DNA from: Celeribacter persicus
GTDB taxonomy: Bacteria > Pseudomonadota > Alphaproteobacteria > Rhodobacterales > Rhodobacteraceae
Reading direction: 5' to 3'
Length of the DNA: 64,000 nt
NCBI RefSeq assembly: GCF_003050785.1
Contig: NZ_QAOH01000001.1
Coordinates: 310,001-374,000, forward strand
Shown here: positions 1-10,041 of the stretch, one piece after another
Position numbering within the stretch: the stretch's first letter is position 1
Layout of the letters: every line of letters starts with the position of its first letter
The notes under the pieces: model-generated
What the model was told of the DNA's origin: nothing
The model's database searches: none
What the model saw: only the letters and a program-made list of their open reading frames with translations
Translations under genes and position numbers: made by a program

Positions 1-287
1 GCGTTTTGCCCGGCCCAGTTCAGCGTGGTGTGTTTGATGCGGAGCCGTTCGGAGACCTCCGCCACGAACCGCGCTTCTGCGGCGGCTTCCGGACGCAGCC
101 CGTGGTTTACCGTGACCGCCTGAAGACGCACCTTTTCCTCGCGCGCCCACTCCGCCAGAAGATGCAGCAAAGCCATGCTGTCGCCGCCGCCGGAGACCGC
201 GACAGCCAGATGATCGGGTTTCTCGAAGGCAAAGGCGGTGGCCACGAAATGGCGCAACATCGCCCGGTTCGTCTCCACCCCGGTCAT
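1..287 (-). CDS. tilS: tRNA(Ile)-lysidine synthase TilS, N-terminal fragment
   Basis: Lysidine synthase modifies C34 of the CAU-anticodon tRNA-Ile with ATP and lysine in the cytoplasm. Only about 95 N-terminal residues lie in the window; the rest runs off the left edge. The PP-loop ATPase signature SGGGDS is followed by MALLHLLAEW and the typical VNHGLRPEA segment, which are family hallmarks. I chose the ATG at 287, which opens MTGVETNRAM and lies 4 nt past the cpoB stop, so it is probably the last gene of the tol-pal transcript. Identity is firm from the PP-loop; the C-terminal domain cannot be judged. Confidence 0.9.
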   Translation of the reverse strand, partial: MTGVETNRAMLRHFVATAFAFEKPDHLAVAVSGGGDSMALLHLLAEWAREEKVRLQAVTVNHGLRPEAAAEARFVAEVSERLRIKHTTLNWAGQN

Positions 288-291
288 GCCC

Positions 292-1134
292 TTACGGACA
301 CCCGAACCCGCGCGCCTCGGTCTGGGCCTGAGAGGCTGCCGTAGAGCCAGGGAAACGGGTCCCGACCTCGCCATACATGACACAGGCCTTGTCGGTCTGA
401 CCAAGCTTGCCCAAAGCACCCGCCAGTTTCAAAAGCGCATCGGGGGCGCGTTCGCCCTCCGGGTTACCGGAGAAACTGTCGAGATAGGCCCGCGCGGCAT
501 TGGCCGTATCGCCCGCCGCCGTCAATGCCTCGCCCCGCATGTAATGCGCCTCGGCGGTCAGGTAACCGCCAGTGTAGGTCTGGGCAAAAGTGGCGAAGGC
601 GTCGGCCGAAGCCTGATACTGGCCCTCGTCATAAAGCGCCTTTGCCGCATCGAAATCGCTCTGTTCGGTCATGGCGAACTCGCCGCCTCCCTCCATCGGC
701 GGCTCGGTCCCCGGCCCCGCGACGATCATATCGGAGGCTCCCGTCGTGGCCGCTTCTCCGCCCAAAGGCGTCAGCGGCGGCAGGTTGCCGACATCGCAAC
801 CGCTCTCAAGCTCGCAAAGCCGAAAATTCAGGTCATCGAGCTGGTTCGTACCGTCCTTGACCACACGGTCGATACGAAATTCGAGCGCTTCGAGCTTGGC
901 CGTGAGATTGGCCAGAGCGGCCTCCATCAAATCGACCCGCTGGAGCGTATCGGCGCCCGCGAACTGGGTGTTCGGCGCGCCAGTCGTGGAGAGCTCCCGT
1001 TTGAGCTTGTTGATCTCGACGGACAGAACTGCGGCTTCCTGACGGATATCCGCCAGCGTCTGCGCATCCTGCGCCCAGAGCGCCCCTCCGACACAGGACA
1101 GAGCCAGCGCCGCGCCAAAGATCGTCGCTTTCAT
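292..1134 (-). CDS. cpoB: Cell division coordinator CpoB (YbgF), Tol-Pal system
   Basis: Periplasmic protein that links Tol-Pal driven outer-membrane constriction to septal peptidoglycan synthesis. The 280-aa product has a signal peptide (residues 1-21, ending GALWA before QDAQ). A stretch at about 25-70 looks like a trimerising coiled coil, a proline/glycine linker follows, and TPR-like repeats fill about 155-275 (DEGQYQASADAFATFAQTY and two similar blocks). It follows pal by 19 nt and precedes tilS, the usual place for ybgF. The length matches the family. The exact number of TPR units was judged by eye. Confidence 0.9.
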   Translation of the reverse strand: MKATIFGAALALSCVGGALWAQDAQTLADIRQEAAVLSVEINKLKRELSTTGAPNTQFAGADTLQRVDLMEAALANLTAKLEALEFRIDRVVKDGTNQLDDLNFRLCELESGCDVGNLPPLTPLGGEAATTGASDMIVAGPGTEPPMEGGGEFAMTEQSDFDAAKALYDEGQYQASADAFATFAQTYTGGYLTAEAHYMRGEALTAAGDTANAARAYLDSFSGNPEGERAPDALLKLAGALGKLGQTDKACVMYGEVGTRFPGSTAASQAQTEARGFGCP

Positions 1135-1153
1135 CGCAAACTCTCCTTTTCGC

Positions 1154-1681
1154 TTACATGCCTGCGCCAGCGGCGAGCACGGTCACGGCCCGGCGGTTCT
1201 GGCTGTAGCAGCTTTCATCCGAACAGATGGCGAGCGGGCGCTCCTTGCCATAGGGGATGGTTTTCAGACGCGACGGGTTCACGCCCTGACTGATCAGGTA
1301 ATCCTGCACGGAGGCGGCGCGACGTGCGGAAAGCGCAAAGTTGTATTCGCGGGTGCCCTGTTCGTCAGCGTGGCCTTCGATGATCGCCGTATAGGCCGGA
1401 TTGTCGAGCAGCCAGCGGGACTGACCGGCGAGAATAGTGCGCGCCTCATCCGAGAGCGTCGACTGATCGACGGCGAAGAGCACGCGGTCGCCCACGGTCT
1501 GGTTGAAATAGGCGATCGAGGTCGGATCGGAAGCCGAGCCCGGGATCATGCCGTTGGCACCGGCCCCGCCGGCCCCATTGGCGTTGTTGCCAAAACGACC
1601 GGGATTGGTACAGGCTGAAAGGCCAAGGGCCGCGACCAGAAGAAGTGCGCGGGAGGCTTTGGAGGTCAGAAACTGGGACAT
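1154..1681 (-). CDS. pal: Peptidoglycan-associated lipoprotein Pal
   Basis: Outer-membrane lipoprotein that binds peptidoglycan and TolB. It is 175 aa with a lipoprotein signal ending in the lipobox LSAC, so Cys24 should be lipidated. A Gly/Asn-rich linker follows (about 26-50). The OmpA-like domain (about 60-170) contains the diaminopimelate-binding pattern IIEGHADEQGTREYN and the conserved LSARRA. It sits between tolB and cpoB, as in most Proteobacteria. The start is the ATG at 1681, consistent with the signal peptide. Confidence 0.95.
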   Translation of the reverse strand: MSQFLTSKASRALLLVAALGLSACTNPGRFGNNANGAGGAGANGMIPGSASDPTSIAYFNQTVGDRVLFAVDQSTLSDEARTILAGQSRWLLDNPAYTAIIEGHADEQGTREYNFALSARRAASVQDYLISQGVNPSRLKTIPYGKERPLAICSDESCYSQNRRAVTVLAAGAGM

Positions 1682-1735
1682 GGAAGATCCTTTGGGATGT
1701 TCGTAACTGCTCTGGGTTTGTTGGGACTATAGCAG

Positions 1736-1756
1736 CCTCCCCGGGGCTTGGGGAGG
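1736..1756. promoter_or_regulatory. GC-rich hairpin between tolB and pal
   Basis: CCTCCCC and GGGGAGG are 7-nt perfect arms around a 7-nt loop in the 87-nt gap between tolB and pal. There is no T-run, so it is not a typical intrinsic terminator. It could be an RNA-processing or stability element; this is inference. Confidence 0.35.
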
Positions 1757-1768
1757 TGCCGGATTTCA

Positions 1769-3118
1769 CTATTTCAACAGCGGCGACCAGGCCGGATCGG
1801 ATGCGCTGGCCGTAGTTGGCACCCGTTTCAGGTTCCGCCCGGAAATGTCGACGGTGTAAAGCGCGCTTTCGCCGCCCGCCCCCTGGCTTTCACGGGTGAA
1901 CATGATCACCCGGCCATTGGGCGCCCAGCTCGGACCTTCGTCGAGGAAGGAGGCAGTCAGAAGCCGCTCTTCGGAACCGTCCGTGCGCATCACCCCGATG
2001 TGGAAACGGCCCTGGTTCTGTTTGGTGAAAGCGATGAGATCCCCGCGCGGCGACCACACCGGCGTGCCATAACGTCCGATGCCCGAGGAAATCCGCCGCG
2101 CCTCACCACCGCCCGCGGGCATGATATAAAGCTGCTGCGTGCCGGAACGGTCGGACTCGAACACGATCTGCGAACCGTCGGGCGAAAAACTCGGCGCGGT
2201 CTCGATGGCGGGCGTATTGGTGAGACGGGTGATCTGCGAGGTCGCGATGTCCATGCGGTAGAGATCGGTGTTCGAGCCCGTGGACATGGAATAAACGATG
2301 GACCGGCCATCGGGAGAGAACCGCGGCGCGAAGGTCACGGATTCGGCGGGCACCGGCAGGCGCGTGCGTGTCACCGTACCGACATCGAGCATCATGATCT
2401 GCGGCGTGCCGGTTTCATAGGAGGTGTAGAGCACCCGGTCGCCGGAGGGCGAGAAGCGCGGCGCAAAAACGATGTAATGATCGTCGGTCAGGTACTGAAG
2501 CCCCGCCCCATCGTAATCCATCACAGCAAGGCGTTTCTTGCGGTCGTTTTTCGGCCCGGTTTGCGAGACAAAGACAACGCGGCTGTCGAAATATCCCCCC
2601 TCGCCTGTGATCCGCGAATAGACCACATCGGCGACCTTGTGCGCGATCCGCCGCCAGCTTGCGGTGGTGCCGCCGAGTTGCAGGCCCGACCCCAGCGGTG
2701 CTTCGGCATAGACGTCAAAGACGCGGAACTTGACCGACAGGTTGCCCGCGCTGTCGATGCCCACGGCGCCAGTCACCAGACCCTGCGCGTTGATCGCCTT
2801 CCAGTCGGCATATTGCACGGCAGCGCCGAAATTCGTCACCTGCGAAATATAGGCTGAAGACGGGATTTCCCGGAACAGCCCCGTGCCCACGAGATCGGCG
2901 GCGATCACGTCGGAGATTTGCTTGGCGTATTCGGCGGCCTGCGGTGTCTCGGCGATAAAATCCGGCAGGGCGAGCGGCAGGGGTTCGATCACCCCGCGCG
3001 TGATGTCGAGTCTCAGCGGCCCCGGATCCTGCGCCACGGCGGGCGCGGCCCCCCCGAGGGAAAGCGCTGCGGCAAAAGCACAGGCCAGAACAGGGGCAAA
3101 GGCAGTCAGGCGTTTCAT
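1769..3118 (-). CDS. tolB: Tol-Pal translocation protein TolB
   Basis: Periplasmic beta-propeller that shuttles between TolA and Pal. It is 449 aa counted from the ATG at 3118, which overlaps the tolA stop as ATGA; a longer frame starting at 3166 would lack a signal peptide at its N-terminus. The signal peptide ends near residue 29 (AAPAVAQD). The N-terminal domain is followed by six WD40-like/PD40 blades, visible as repeated [36 protein letters not shown] and [12 protein letters not shown] units. It is part of the tolQ-tolR-tolA-tolB-pal operon. Confidence 0.95.
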   Translation of the reverse strand: MKRLTAFAPVLACAFAAALSLGGAAPAVAQDPGPLRLDITRGVIEPLPLALPDFIAETPQAAEYAKQISDVIAADLVGTGLFREIPSSAYISQVTNFGAAVQYADWKAINAQGLVTGAVGIDSAGNLSVKFRVFDVYAEAPLGSGLQLGGTTASWRRIAHKVADVVYSRITGEGGYFDSRVVFVSQTGPKNDRKKRLAVMDYDGAGLQYLTDDHYIVFAPRFSPSGDRVLYTSYETGTPQIMMLDVGTVTRTRLPVPAESVTFAPRFSPDGRSIVYSMSTGSNTDLYRMDIATSQITRLTNTPAIETAPSFSPDGSQIVFESDRSGTQQLYIMPAGGGEARRISSGIGRYGTPVWSPRGDLIAFTKQNQGRFHIGVMRTDGSEERLLTASFLDEGPSWAPNGRVIMFTRESQGAGGESALYTVDISGRNLKRVPTTASASDPAWSPLLK

Positions 3119-4281
3119 TTGAACCTCATCTGTTCGGGATCGAACGTCATTTCGATATTGCGCCAATGGGCATATTTTTCCACCGGCAAGGGGAAACCGC
3201 GCGCACCGCAGCGGATAATCGCGCGTCGGGCAACCTCGAAGGCGCTCTGCGCCCCCGCTTCCGTGCCGCCCGTATGAGACAGGAGTTTAATGGAGCCGGC
3301 CTGCGGCGTGCCATCTTCGTTCATCGCAACGCCAACCGTGATCACCGTGCGCATCGCGTCGGTCGACATCGCGCCGACGTTCCAGCATTGCGACACCGCA
3401 ACCCGCATGCCCTCGCGCTCGCCCGCGGTCAGAGGCGGGCCGACCGGGCGTTCAGGGGCGGCGGGGCTGCCCACGCTTTCGGCGGCCAAAGCCGCAGCGG
3501 CCGCAGCAGCCGCATCAGCGACGGCGTCCGACGTGTCTTCTTTCGGTTCGGCTGCGGGCGTAGCGGGTTTCGGTGTCTCCTGCGCCTGTTGCGCCGCCTG
3601 TACCTGCGCCGCGAGATTGGCCGGGCGCGATTTCGGGCGCGGCGAAGTGGACATGCCCGAAGGTTTCTCCGCCTCGGTCACGATCTCCGTGGCGGTTTCC
3701 TGCGGGGCCGACTCTTCGACCTTTTCCTCAACCACCTCGGGGCTTTCGCTTTCCTCGTTGGCGGCCTCAACCGGTGTGTCGGAAATCTCCGGCTGCGGCT
3801 CGGGCGCGGTCACGTTCCGGTCGGCGATGCGCGGCACCGGGCGCGGCGTCGGCTTGCGGTCAGGACGATCCGGGAGGCCCGCACCGGGGTCTTCGAGCGA
3901 AATCTCCGGATCGGCCTGCGGGCTGGGCGGCGTCGGCTGCACTTCGACCGGCGGGGTCACGGTTTGCGGCGGTTCGGGCTTTGGCTCCGGCGCTGTCGGC
4001 GGCGGCGTTTCGGGCGCGCTTTGCTCCGGCTTGCTCTCCTCGGGTTGGCTCACCTCCGGGGCGCTTTCCGTCTCGGGGGCACGCATCTCGGGGGCAATCT
4101 CGTAGGTGTCGGGTGCGGTGCTTTGCGCCACCATGGCGGCGAACTCGCTTTCCGAAATCAGTGCCACCTCCTGCACGGACACGTCCGCAGGCTCCTCGGG
4201 ATGCAGGAACAGCCCCCCGAAAAGCACATAGGCAATCAGGCCCAGATGGCCCGCGCCGGAGATATATTGGCCCGCGTTCAC
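3115..4281 (-). CDS. tolA: Tol-Pal inner-membrane linker TolA
   Basis: Inner-membrane protein that spans the periplasm and passes proton-motive energy from TolQR to TolB-Pal. It is 388 aa and starts with GTG at 4281. A single N-terminal membrane segment lies at about 8-26 ([13 protein letters not shown]). A long Pro/Glu-rich, then Ala-rich, low-complexity periplasmic region (about 50-280) follows. The C-terminal domain (about 290-388) has the pattern [10 protein letters not shown] and [10 protein letters not shown] that resembles TolA-III/TonB C-termini. Low complexity makes homology weak in the middle, but operon position and topology are decisive. Confidence 0.88.
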   Translation of the reverse strand: MNAGQYISGAGHLGLIAYVLFGGLFLHPEEPADVSVQEVALISESEFAAMVAQSTAPDTYEIAPEMRAPETESAPEVSQPEESKPEQSAPETPPPTAPEPKPEPPQTVTPPVEVQPTPPSPQADPEISLEDPGAGLPDRPDRKPTPRPVPRIADRNVTAPEPQPEISDTPVEAANEESESPEVVEEKVEESAPQETATEIVTEAEKPSGMSTSPRPKSRPANLAAQVQAAQQAQETPKPATPAAEPKEDTSDAVADAAAAAAAALAAESVGSPAAPERPVGPPLTAGEREGMRVAVSQCWNVGAMSTDAMRTVITVGVAMNEDGTPQAGSIKLLSHTGGTEAGAQSAFEVARRAIIRCGARGFPLPVEKYAHWRNIEMTFDPEQMRFK

Positions 4282-4293
4282 GCGTGATATCCC

Positions 4294-4761
4294 TTAATTC
4301 GACCCGTCGAGACGCGGCCCGCCCTGTTCGGTCACCAGACCGATGGAGCGAAACCCGCCCGCGTTCAATGCGCCCATCACCTGAGCCACACGTTCGTAGG
4401 GCACCGATCCGTCGGCGCGCAGGAAAATCTTGTCGTCCTGACGCTCGGCGGCGATGGCTTTGAGCTTGGTCACGAGATCCTGTTCCGGCGTCTCATTGGA
4501 CATGAGCAGAACCTGCCCGTCGGCGGTGAGCGTGATGGTCAGCGGCTCCTGTTCCTCCTGCGGCAACGCAGTCGCCGCCGTTTCCGGCAGTTCCACCGGC
4601 ACTCCCACGGTCATCATCGGGGCGGCCACCATGAAGATGATCAGAAGCACCAGCATGACGTCGACGAAAGGCGTGACGTTGATCTCGCTCATCGCGGCGG
4701 GACGACGGCGACGCCCACGGCGACCGCCTCCCCCCGATTTCTGAATGACACCCGCGCCCAT
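4294..4761 (-). CDS. tolR: Tol-Pal proton-channel subunit TolR
   Basis: ExbD/TolR family protein, partner of TolQ in the proton-driven motor. It is 155 aa from the ATG at 4761; a further 22 codons upstream overlap tolQ and are not needed. Residues 1-22 are Gly/Arg-rich and cytoplasmic. The single membrane helix (about 31-49) carries the conserved Asp in PFVDVMLVLLIIF (Asp34), the proton-accepting residue of the family. A periplasmic domain follows to the C-terminus. The gap to tolQ is 1 nt, implying tight translational coupling. Confidence 0.94.
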   Translation of the reverse strand: MGAGVIQKSGGGGRRGRRRRPAAMSEINVTPFVDVMLVLLIIFMVAAPMMTVGVPVELPETAATALPQEEQEPLTITLTADGQVLLMSNETPEQDLVTKLKAIAAERQDDKIFLRADGSVPYERVAQVMGALNAGGFRSIGLVTEQGGPRLDGSN

Positions 4762-4762
4762 C

Positions 4763-5458
4763 TTAACTGTCCAGCTCGCGGGACAGGATGGTGGCGAACT
4801 CGTCGGCAAAGGCCTCGTAGCCACCAAGGATGCGTTCGCTGTCGGCGTTCAGCTTGTTGTAGAAGATCACGGCGGGAATGGCGGCAAGAAGGCCGAGCGC
4901 TGTGGCCAGAAGCGCCTCCGCGATGCCCGGAGCCACGACGGCAAGGTTGGTCGACTGCGCCATGGCGATGTCCTCGAACGCCGTCTTGATCCCCCAGACC
5001 GTCCCGAAAAGACCGACGAAGGGTCCGGTGGACCCGACGGTCGCAAGGAACGAAAGCCCCTTGGTCATTTCCTCGCTCTCTTTCGCGATGGCCACATCCA
5101 TCGAACGGTCGATGCGCGACTGTGCCCCCGCGATCAACCCGCCATCGGCGCGATGCGAGCGTCGCCACTCGGTCATGCCCGCGGCAAACACCCGCTCCGG
5201 CGCGCTCATCGGCCCATCGGAAATCTGGTCATACAGCTCATCGAGCGGCTCGCCCGACCAGAAGGCCTGATCGAAAGCGGCCGCCTCGGCGCGGGCCTTT
5301 TTATAGGAAATGAATTTCTGGATGATGATCGACCATGACCAGAAAGAGGCCACGATCAGCATCAGCATCACAATTTTCACGGTGAAGGTGGCGCGCATGA
5401 AAAGCGCGAGCAAGGAGAAGTCTATCTCCTGCGCCATCGCAAGGGTTTGTTGGTCCAT
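4763..5458 (-). CDS. tolQ: Tol-Pal proton-channel subunit TolQ
   Basis: MotA/TolQ/ExbB proton channel protein of the inner membrane, 231 aa, normal length for the family. Three membrane segments are visible at about 27-46, 137-157 and 173-201. The second contains the typical FLATVGSTGPFVGLFGTVWG and the third the PGIAEALLATALGLLAAIPA signature. It is the first tol gene after ybgC; the 137-nt gap upstream may hold a separate promoter. Confidence 0.95.
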   Translation of the reverse strand: MDQQTLAMAQEIDFSLLALFMRATFTVKIVMLMLIVASFWSWSIIIQKFISYKKARAEAAAFDQAFWSGEPLDELYDQISDGPMSAPERVFAAGMTEWRRSHRADGGLIAGAQSRIDRSMDVAIAKESEEMTKGLSFLATVGSTGPFVGLFGTVWGIKTAFEDIAMAQSTNLAVVAPGIAEALLATALGLLAAIPAVIFYNKLNADSERILGGYEAFADEFATILSRELDS

Positions 5459-5595
5459 GAACCTGCTCTTTAATCGCCTTTGGTGGGCCGCATTTGCACG
5501 GCTCTCATCTTTACGCGTGATTCTAGCTCATCGGCAGGGGAAGCGCCAACACGAACGTGTGAGGCGCAGCACAAATTCGCAGATTTTCGGCGGTT

Positions 5596-5985
5596 TCAGT
5601 GCAGGTTTCGGCGGAGATTTGCCGGAAGTCGCGCCGGATAACCGGTTGCGGTCAGCGCGACGATGGTCACCTGTGCCGAAAACAGCACATCCTCGCCACG
5701 TTTCACCACCTGGTTCATCACGATCCGTGCCCCCGTCATGGCCTCCAAAGCGGTTTCCACGGTGAGATCGTCATCGAATTTCGCAGGAACAAGGTAATCT
5801 GCCTCGACCCGCCGCACCGCAAAAACGATGCCGTCTTCTTCCTTGAGCCTGACCTGATCAATGCCCAGATCGCGCACCCATTCGGTCCGCGCGCGCTCGA
5901 TGAACTTCAGGTAATTGGCGTAATAGACGATGCCCGCAAGATCGGTGTCCTCGTAATAGACATGGACAGGGAATATGTGGGTCAT
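5596..5985 (-). CDS. ybgC: Tol-Pal-associated acyl-CoA thioesterase YbgC
   Basis: Hotdog-fold thioesterase of 129 aa that hydrolyses short-chain or acyl-ACP/CoA thioesters; it is commonly the first gene of tol-pal operons. The catalytic motif YEDTDLAGIVYYANYLKF near residues 11-28 carries the active Asp (about Asp15). It lies 137 nt before tolQ on the same strand. Whether it shares a transcript with tolQ cannot be read from sequence. The physiological substrate is uncertain throughout the family. Confidence 0.92.
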   Translation of the reverse strand: MTHIFPVHVYYEDTDLAGIVYYANYLKFIERARTEWVRDLGIDQVRLKEEDGIVFAVRRVEADYLVPAKFDDDLTVETALEAMTGARIVMNQVVKRGEDVLFSAQVTIVALTATGYPARLPANLRRNLH

Positions 5986-6052
5986 CTCAATTTCCCTTCC
6001 TTTTCACGGATCAGCCTGCAATCGTAACAGGCAACTGCATACGAGGTACAAT

Positions 6053-6469
6053 TTGAAAAACCTATTGTCAAAACTGCATCATATCCGCTGGAAATCCGAG
6101 CTCTACATCCTGCGGTTTTCGCGCAAATTGTGGCTGCTTGCCCCTATGCCGATTTTTCTGATGATCTTTTTCTGGGTCTTTGTATATGCGCTCCCGATCC
6201 TGCCCTTGAGCATTTTCACCATCGTGATCATGGAAAACGATCCGCAACCGGCCCTCTGGGTCATCTTCGCAAACGCAACAATTCAATTGCTCATAGGACT
6301 TCCTGCGACGATCATTGGCTTCGTCTACTCAGTGAAATGGTATATTGTCGCAGCCAGCCTGATGTTCGGGAAAACCCAAATAGCCGACAGGAAAGAGGCT
6401 TTCCTGCGCGAAAAGTTGAGCCTTATCCCGACCACCGCTATCCCGCAATCACCCGCGCATAGAGCCTGA
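6053..6469 (+). CDS. Hypothetical membrane protein
   Basis: Not recognised. I chose the TTG at 6053, preceded by GAGGT about 7 nt upstream, giving 138 aa; an in-frame ATG at 5975 would overlap ybgC and add 26 unlikely residues. There are two hydrophobic regions (about 27-62 and 72-96) separated by a short acidic loop, and a polar C-terminus ([15 protein letters not shown]). Base composition is visibly lower in GC than in the neighbours, with more A/T third positions, which fits a lineage-specific or acquired gene. The last 32 nt overlap the convergent gene at 6438-7067. Confidence 0.5.
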   Translation: MKNLLSKLHHIRWKSELYILRFSRKLWLLAPMPIFLMIFFWVFVYALPILPLSIFTIVIMENDPQPALWVIFANATIQLLIGLPATIIGFVYSVKWYIVAASLMFGKTQIADRKEAFLREKLSLIPTTAIPQSPAHRA

Positions 6470-7067
6470 GCGCATGGGAAGCATCCCGCGCCGCGTCCGG
6501 CAGCATCGGGTCGTAAGCCGCACGCAGCACATTCGCCACATCCGGGCGCACCACCGTGCCTTCGGGAGCAACGGCAAGCGGGCTGTCTTGGGTAAACTCA
6601 ACATCCGACCACAGGAGCATGGCTTGTACCGCCTGGCTCATCGCGATCACTTCGGCAGGCACCTCATCCATCGCACCGCCCATGCACACAAAGGTAAAGC
6701 ACGCCTTGATCGCCCCCTGATCGTCGAATCGAAACGCCCGGTACTGATGTGCGCCACGCGCCTGCAAGGTCGCCACCCGCGTTTCCAGATCGGGAATGAG
6801 ATCGCCCATATGCGGCACGTCGAGCAACTCCGCCCAGTCAGAGAGGAAAAACACCATGAGGTTCGTGCCCAGTTCCGGGTCCATTTCCTCGATCCGGTGA
6901 CCGGCGATGGCGACACAGGCCTCGATTGCGGATTTCACCGTCACCAGCGTCTCGTCCTCCACGCCAAACACCACCGGCGCGATGGGCCGCCCCCAGCGCG
7001 CAAAAACATAATCGCCGTTCGAGCGGGTGAAAAATTCTTCGATGCGTTCCGGTGTGATCTCGCTCAT
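6438..7067 (-). CDS. Conserved hypothetical protein
   Basis: A 209-aa soluble protein; I do not recognise the family with confidence. The ATG at 7067 opens [13 protein letters not shown]; an upstream extension of 27 codons is Arg-rich and less likely. No signal peptide or membrane helix is seen. It has regular alternation of acidic and hydrophobic segments and a [13 protein letters not shown] block. It is divergent from aroQ, with only 99 nt between the starts, so promoters probably overlap. Codon use is typical of the genome, so it is probably a real gene conserved among relatives. Confidence 0.7.
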   Translation of the reverse strand: MSEITPERIEEFFTRSNGDYVFARWGRPIAPVVFGVEDETLVTVKSAIEACVAIAGHRIEEMDPELGTNLMVFFLSDWAELLDVPHMGDLIPDLETRVATLQARGAHQYRAFRFDDQGAIKACFTFVCMGGAMDEVPAEVIAMSQAVQAMLLWSDVEFTQDSPLAVAPEGTVVRPDVANVLRAAYDPMLPDAARDASHALRLYARVIAG

Positions 7068-7166
7068 GTGGCCCTCTCGCGTCTTGCGCCGTTCTTTTGC
7101 AACAGGGTGGCTTGCGCGGCAACCCCTGCCCCGCGTAGCTTGGCGCAAAGAACCACGAGGCGCATC

Positions 7167-7604
7167 ATGAGCAAGACGATCTACATCCTGAACGGCCCCA
7201 ACCTGAACCTTCTAGGCAAGCGGGAGCCGGAGATTTACGGTTCCGACACGCTTGAGGATGTCGAAGCGCTCTGTGCAACCGAGGCCGCTCTGCACGATCT
7301 CGACGTGGTTTTCGCGCAATCGAACCATGAGGGGGAGATCATCGACCTGATCCATGAGGCGCGCGAAAAAGCCGCCGGCATCGTCATCAACCCGGCAGCC
7401 TATACGCACACCTCGGTGGCCATTCTCGATGCTCTGAACACCTTCGAAGGCCCGGTGATCGAGGTGCATATCTCTCAGGTGCACAAACGCGAGGCCTTCC
7501 GCCATCATTCCTATGTCTCGATGCGCGCAGACGCGGTCATGGCGGGCTTCGGCGTCAATGGCTACCGGCTCGCGGTGGCGCAGATGGGGCATCTGTTGGG
7601 CTAA
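7167..7604 (+). CDS. aroQ: Type II 3-dehydroquinate dehydratase AroQ
   Basis: Converts 3-dehydroquinate to 3-dehydroshikimate in the shikimate pathway; dodecameric cytoplasmic enzyme. It is 145 aa from the ATG at 7167, the normal type II length. The open frame continues upstream but has no family residues there. The GPNLNLLG motif is at 10-17, the catalytic Tyr is Tyr24 in PEIYG, Asn75 binds substrate ([10 protein letters not shown]) and the catalytic His is His101 (EVHISQ). It converges with ruvB, with 27 nt between the stops. Confidence 0.96.
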   Translation: MSKTIYILNGPNLNLLGKREPEIYGSDTLEDVEALCATEAALHDLDVVFAQSNHEGEIIDLIHEAREKAAGIVINPAAYTHTSVAILDALNTFEGPVIEVHISQVHKREAFRHHSYVSMRADAVMAGFGVNGYRLAVAQMGHLLG

Positions 7605-7631
7605 AACCCTGCTTTTCGGTGGCTCAAATAC

Positions 7632-8660
7632 TCACTTACCGAACAAATCGGTCTGATCCGGCCCTTTCGGGGCCTCAAGCCCCAGATGTTTCCAGGATTT
7701 CTGCGTCAGCATCCGGCCGCGCGGGGTGCGCTGGATGAGGCCCTGCTGCAAAAGATAGGGCTCGATCACATCCTCGATCGCATCCCGGCTTTCCGACAAA
7801 GCCGCCGCCAAGGTCTCAACCCCCACCGGCCCGCCGCCGTAATTCTCCGCGATCATGCCGAGATAGCGCCGGTCTGCCCCATCGAGGCCGATCAGATCGA
7901 CGCCCAAACGTGTGAGCGCCCCGTCGGCCAAAGATTTCGTGATCCGCCCGTCGCCCTCGACCACGGCGAAATCCACCACGCGGCGCAAAAGCCGCCCGGC
8001 GATCCGCGGCGTGCCACGCGCACGTTTGGCGATCTCATGCGCGCCTGCCGGATCGGTGGGCACATTCAGAAGACGCGCGCCACGGGTGACGATCTCGTGC
8101 AGTTCTTCGGTGGTGTAGAACTGAAGCCGTGTCGGGATGCCGAAGCGGTCGCGCAAGGGCGTAGTCAAAAGCCCGAGCCGCGTGGTCGCGCCCACCAGGG
8201 TGAAGGGCTGCAACTCGATCCGCACGGTGCGCGCGGCGGGGCCTTCGCCGATCACCAGATCGAGCTCGAAATCCTCCATCGCCGGGTAGAGCACCTCTTC
8301 GACCACCGGGTTCATCCGGTGAATCTCGTCGATGAAGAGCACATCGCGGGCTTCGAGATTGGTCAGGATCGCCGCAAGATCACCCGCCTTTGCGAGAACC
8401 GGCCCGGAAGTCATCTTGAAATTCACGCCCAGTTCGCGCGCCATGATCTGCGCCAGCGTGGTCTTGCCAAGCCCCGGCGGGCCATGAAACAGAACATGGT
8501 CCATCGCCTCTTCGCGGCGACGCGCAGACTCGATGAACACCCGCAGGTTGGCGCGCGCCTCTTGCTGACCGATGAACTCTTCAAGCGCCTGCGGGCGCAG
8601 GGCACGATCGGCGTCCTGCGGTTGCCGCTCCGGGCGCAACGTGGGATCGGGGCTTTCCAT
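7632..8660 (-). CDS. ruvB: Holliday junction branch-migration ATPase RuvB
   Basis: Hexameric AAA+ motor of the RuvAB branch-migration complex in recombinational repair. It is 342 aa. Walker A is GPPGLGKT (60-67), Walker B is VLFIDEIHR, and sensor motifs GATTRLGLL and [14 protein letters not shown] (arginine finger region) follow. The C-terminal winged helix ends around RTPRGRMLT. It lies 3 nt downstream of ruvA in the conserved ruvC-ruvA-ruvB operon. Confidence 0.97.
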   Translation of the reverse strand: MESPDPTLRPERQPQDADRALRPQALEEFIGQQEARANLRVFIESARRREEAMDHVLFHGPPGLGKTTLAQIMARELGVNFKMTSGPVLAKAGDLAAILTNLEARDVLFIDEIHRMNPVVEEVLYPAMEDFELDLVIGEGPAARTVRIELQPFTLVGATTRLGLLTTPLRDRFGIPTRLQFYTTEELHEIVTRGARLLNVPTDPAGAHEIAKRARGTPRIAGRLLRRVVDFAVVEGDGRITKSLADGALTRLGVDLIGLDGADRRYLGMIAENYGGGPVGVETLAAALSESRDAIEDVIEPYLLQQGLIQRTPRGRMLTQKSWKHLGLEAPKGPDQTDLFGK

Positions 8661-8663
8661 CTC

Positions 8664-9338
8664 TTACCCTTTCGGCGCGAGCAGGCGCAGCGCCGCTTTG
8701 ATCAGACCCGACGTATCCGCCTCGGGCGCATCCTGCGCGGCCTGCGCCACGGCCTGCGCGGCGTCAGAAGGAGCATAACCGAGGTTTTGCAGCGCTGAAA
8801 GCGCCTCGGCCTCGGCGGAGGCATTGGCTTTTGGGGGCGTGGGTTTCGGTTTGGCCACAGGTGCTGCGCCCTCGATGACCTCAACAACTTCCGGTGCCGC
8901 AAGCGCCTCCGACAGCTTGCCGCCCATCGACATCACCGTCGGCGCCTTGTCCTTCAACTCATTGACCACGCGCTGCGCAATCTTCGGGCCGACGCCAGGT
9001 GCTGCCTTGATCGCCGTCCAGTCGCCCAGTGCAATCGCGCGCCCCGTCGCCTCCGGCCCCAGAGTGCCGAGGATCGCCATGGCGGCTTTCGAGCCGATGC
9101 CTTGAACGGAAATCAAGAGGCGATACCATTCCTTTTCCAAAAGGGACGTGAAGCCGAACAACTGCATCAGATCCTCGCGCACCAGCATATCGGTGTAGAG
9201 CGACACCGGCGCGCCCTGCCCCGGCAGGGACATGCGCGTGCGCTCGGAAATATGCACGATATAGCCGACGCCCCGCACATCGATCATCACATGATCCGTG
9301 CCGATATAGTCGATGACACCCGTCAGCTTACCGATCAT
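8664..9338 (-). CDS. ruvA: Holliday junction DNA-binding protein RuvA
   Basis: Tetrameric protein that holds the four-way junction for RuvB. It is 224 aa. The N-terminal OB fold (1-62) begins [13 protein letters not shown]. Two helix-hairpin-helix units are seen around [15 protein letters not shown] and [15 protein letters not shown], and the C-terminal RuvB-binding domain has [15 protein letters not shown]. The start overlaps the ruvC stop as ATGA. The linker (about 140-175) is Pro/Lys/Ala rich and slightly long compared with E. coli. Confidence 0.96.
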   Translation of the reverse strand: MIGKLTGVIDYIGTDHVMIDVRGVGYIVHISERTRMSLPGQGAPVSLYTDMLVREDLMQLFGFTSLLEKEWYRLLISVQGIGSKAAMAILGTLGPEATGRAIALGDWTAIKAAPGVGPKIAQRVVNELKDKAPTVMSMGGKLSEALAAPEVVEVIEGAAPVAKPKPTPPKANASAEAEALSALQNLGYAPSDAAQAVAQAAQDAPEADTSGLIKAALRLLAPKG

Positions 9339-9844
9339 GACGCCGCCTTTCTCAGCGCATCCGCCAACCGTGAAGAGGACTGCGCGTGATAAGAATGGGT
9401 GATCGCGATGGCCAGCGCATCGACCGCATCCGGCCCTTCGAGCCGGATACCGGGGAGTTGCAGTTTGATCATATGCTCGACCTGTTGCTTGGCGGCATGG
9501 CCGACGCCGACGACCGTCTTTTTCACCGCGTTCGGGGCGTATTCGCCGATGGGGATGCCTGCGCGGGCCGGAACCAGAAGGGCGACGGAACGCGCCTGCC
9601 CCAGCTTCAGTGTGGCGACAGCGTCCTTGTTGACGAAAGTCTGCTCGACGGCGGCGCTGTCAGGGCGGTAGGTCTCGACAATGGCGGTGAGTTGATCGAA
9701 GAGCGACAAAAGCCGCGTGGCGAGATCGTCGGAAGAGGCCGAGCGGCAGATGCCGTTGGCGACATGGCTGATGCGCGGACCCGCGACATCAATAATGCCC
9801 CAGCCCATGTTGCGCAGCCCGGGGTCGATGCCCATCACACGCAT
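9335..9844 (-). CDS. ruvC: Holliday junction resolvase RuvC
   Basis: Dimeric endonuclease that cuts Holliday junctions symmetrically. It is 169 aa from the ATG at 9844, preceded by AGGTGAGATC; a longer frame from 9886 lacks family residues. RNase H-like acidic residues are visible: Asp7 (GIDPGLRN), Glu67 (AAVEQTF) and the paired Asp in [11 protein letters not shown] near the C-terminus. It is the first gene of ruvCAB. Confidence 0.96.
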   Translation of the reverse strand: MRVMGIDPGLRNMGWGIIDVAGPRISHVANGICRSASSDDLATRLLSLFDQLTAIVETYRPDSAAVEQTFVNKDAVATLKLGQARSVALLVPARAGIPIGEYAPNAVKKTVVGVGHAAKQQVEHMIKLQLPGIRLEGPDAVDALAIAITHSYHAQSSSRLADALRKAAS

Positions 9845-10041
9845 GATCTCACCTGCTCGTTTTATTCGTTGAGAATGAGTTAGCACGAAACGAGAACATT
9901 TGCCAAGCGCAGGTTTGCCAACAGACGTGATCAGCCCTTAGAACAGCGCGCGGCGACGCAACCAAAGCCTGCGAGCCACCCGACTGCGGGACCGGGGGGC
10001 ATGCCCACCCTCTGCGGAGGCGGCGCCGTGAGCAGATATAA
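9845..10041. other. Intergenic region upstream of ruvC, possible extragenic repeat
   Basis: No convincing gene was found here. The short open frames on both strands have no RBS or family features. The segment about 9945-10030 is very GC-rich and contains CGGGGGGCATGCCC and several short inverted repeats, so it may be an extragenic repeat element. The ruvC promoter must lie at the left end, near the AT-rich stretch around 9860-9905. Confidence 0.35.

Noticed and set aside
6474-7166. Long N-terminal extension of aroQ
   Set aside because: AroQ is complete from the ATG at 7167; the upstream part is antisense to the gene at 6438-7067.
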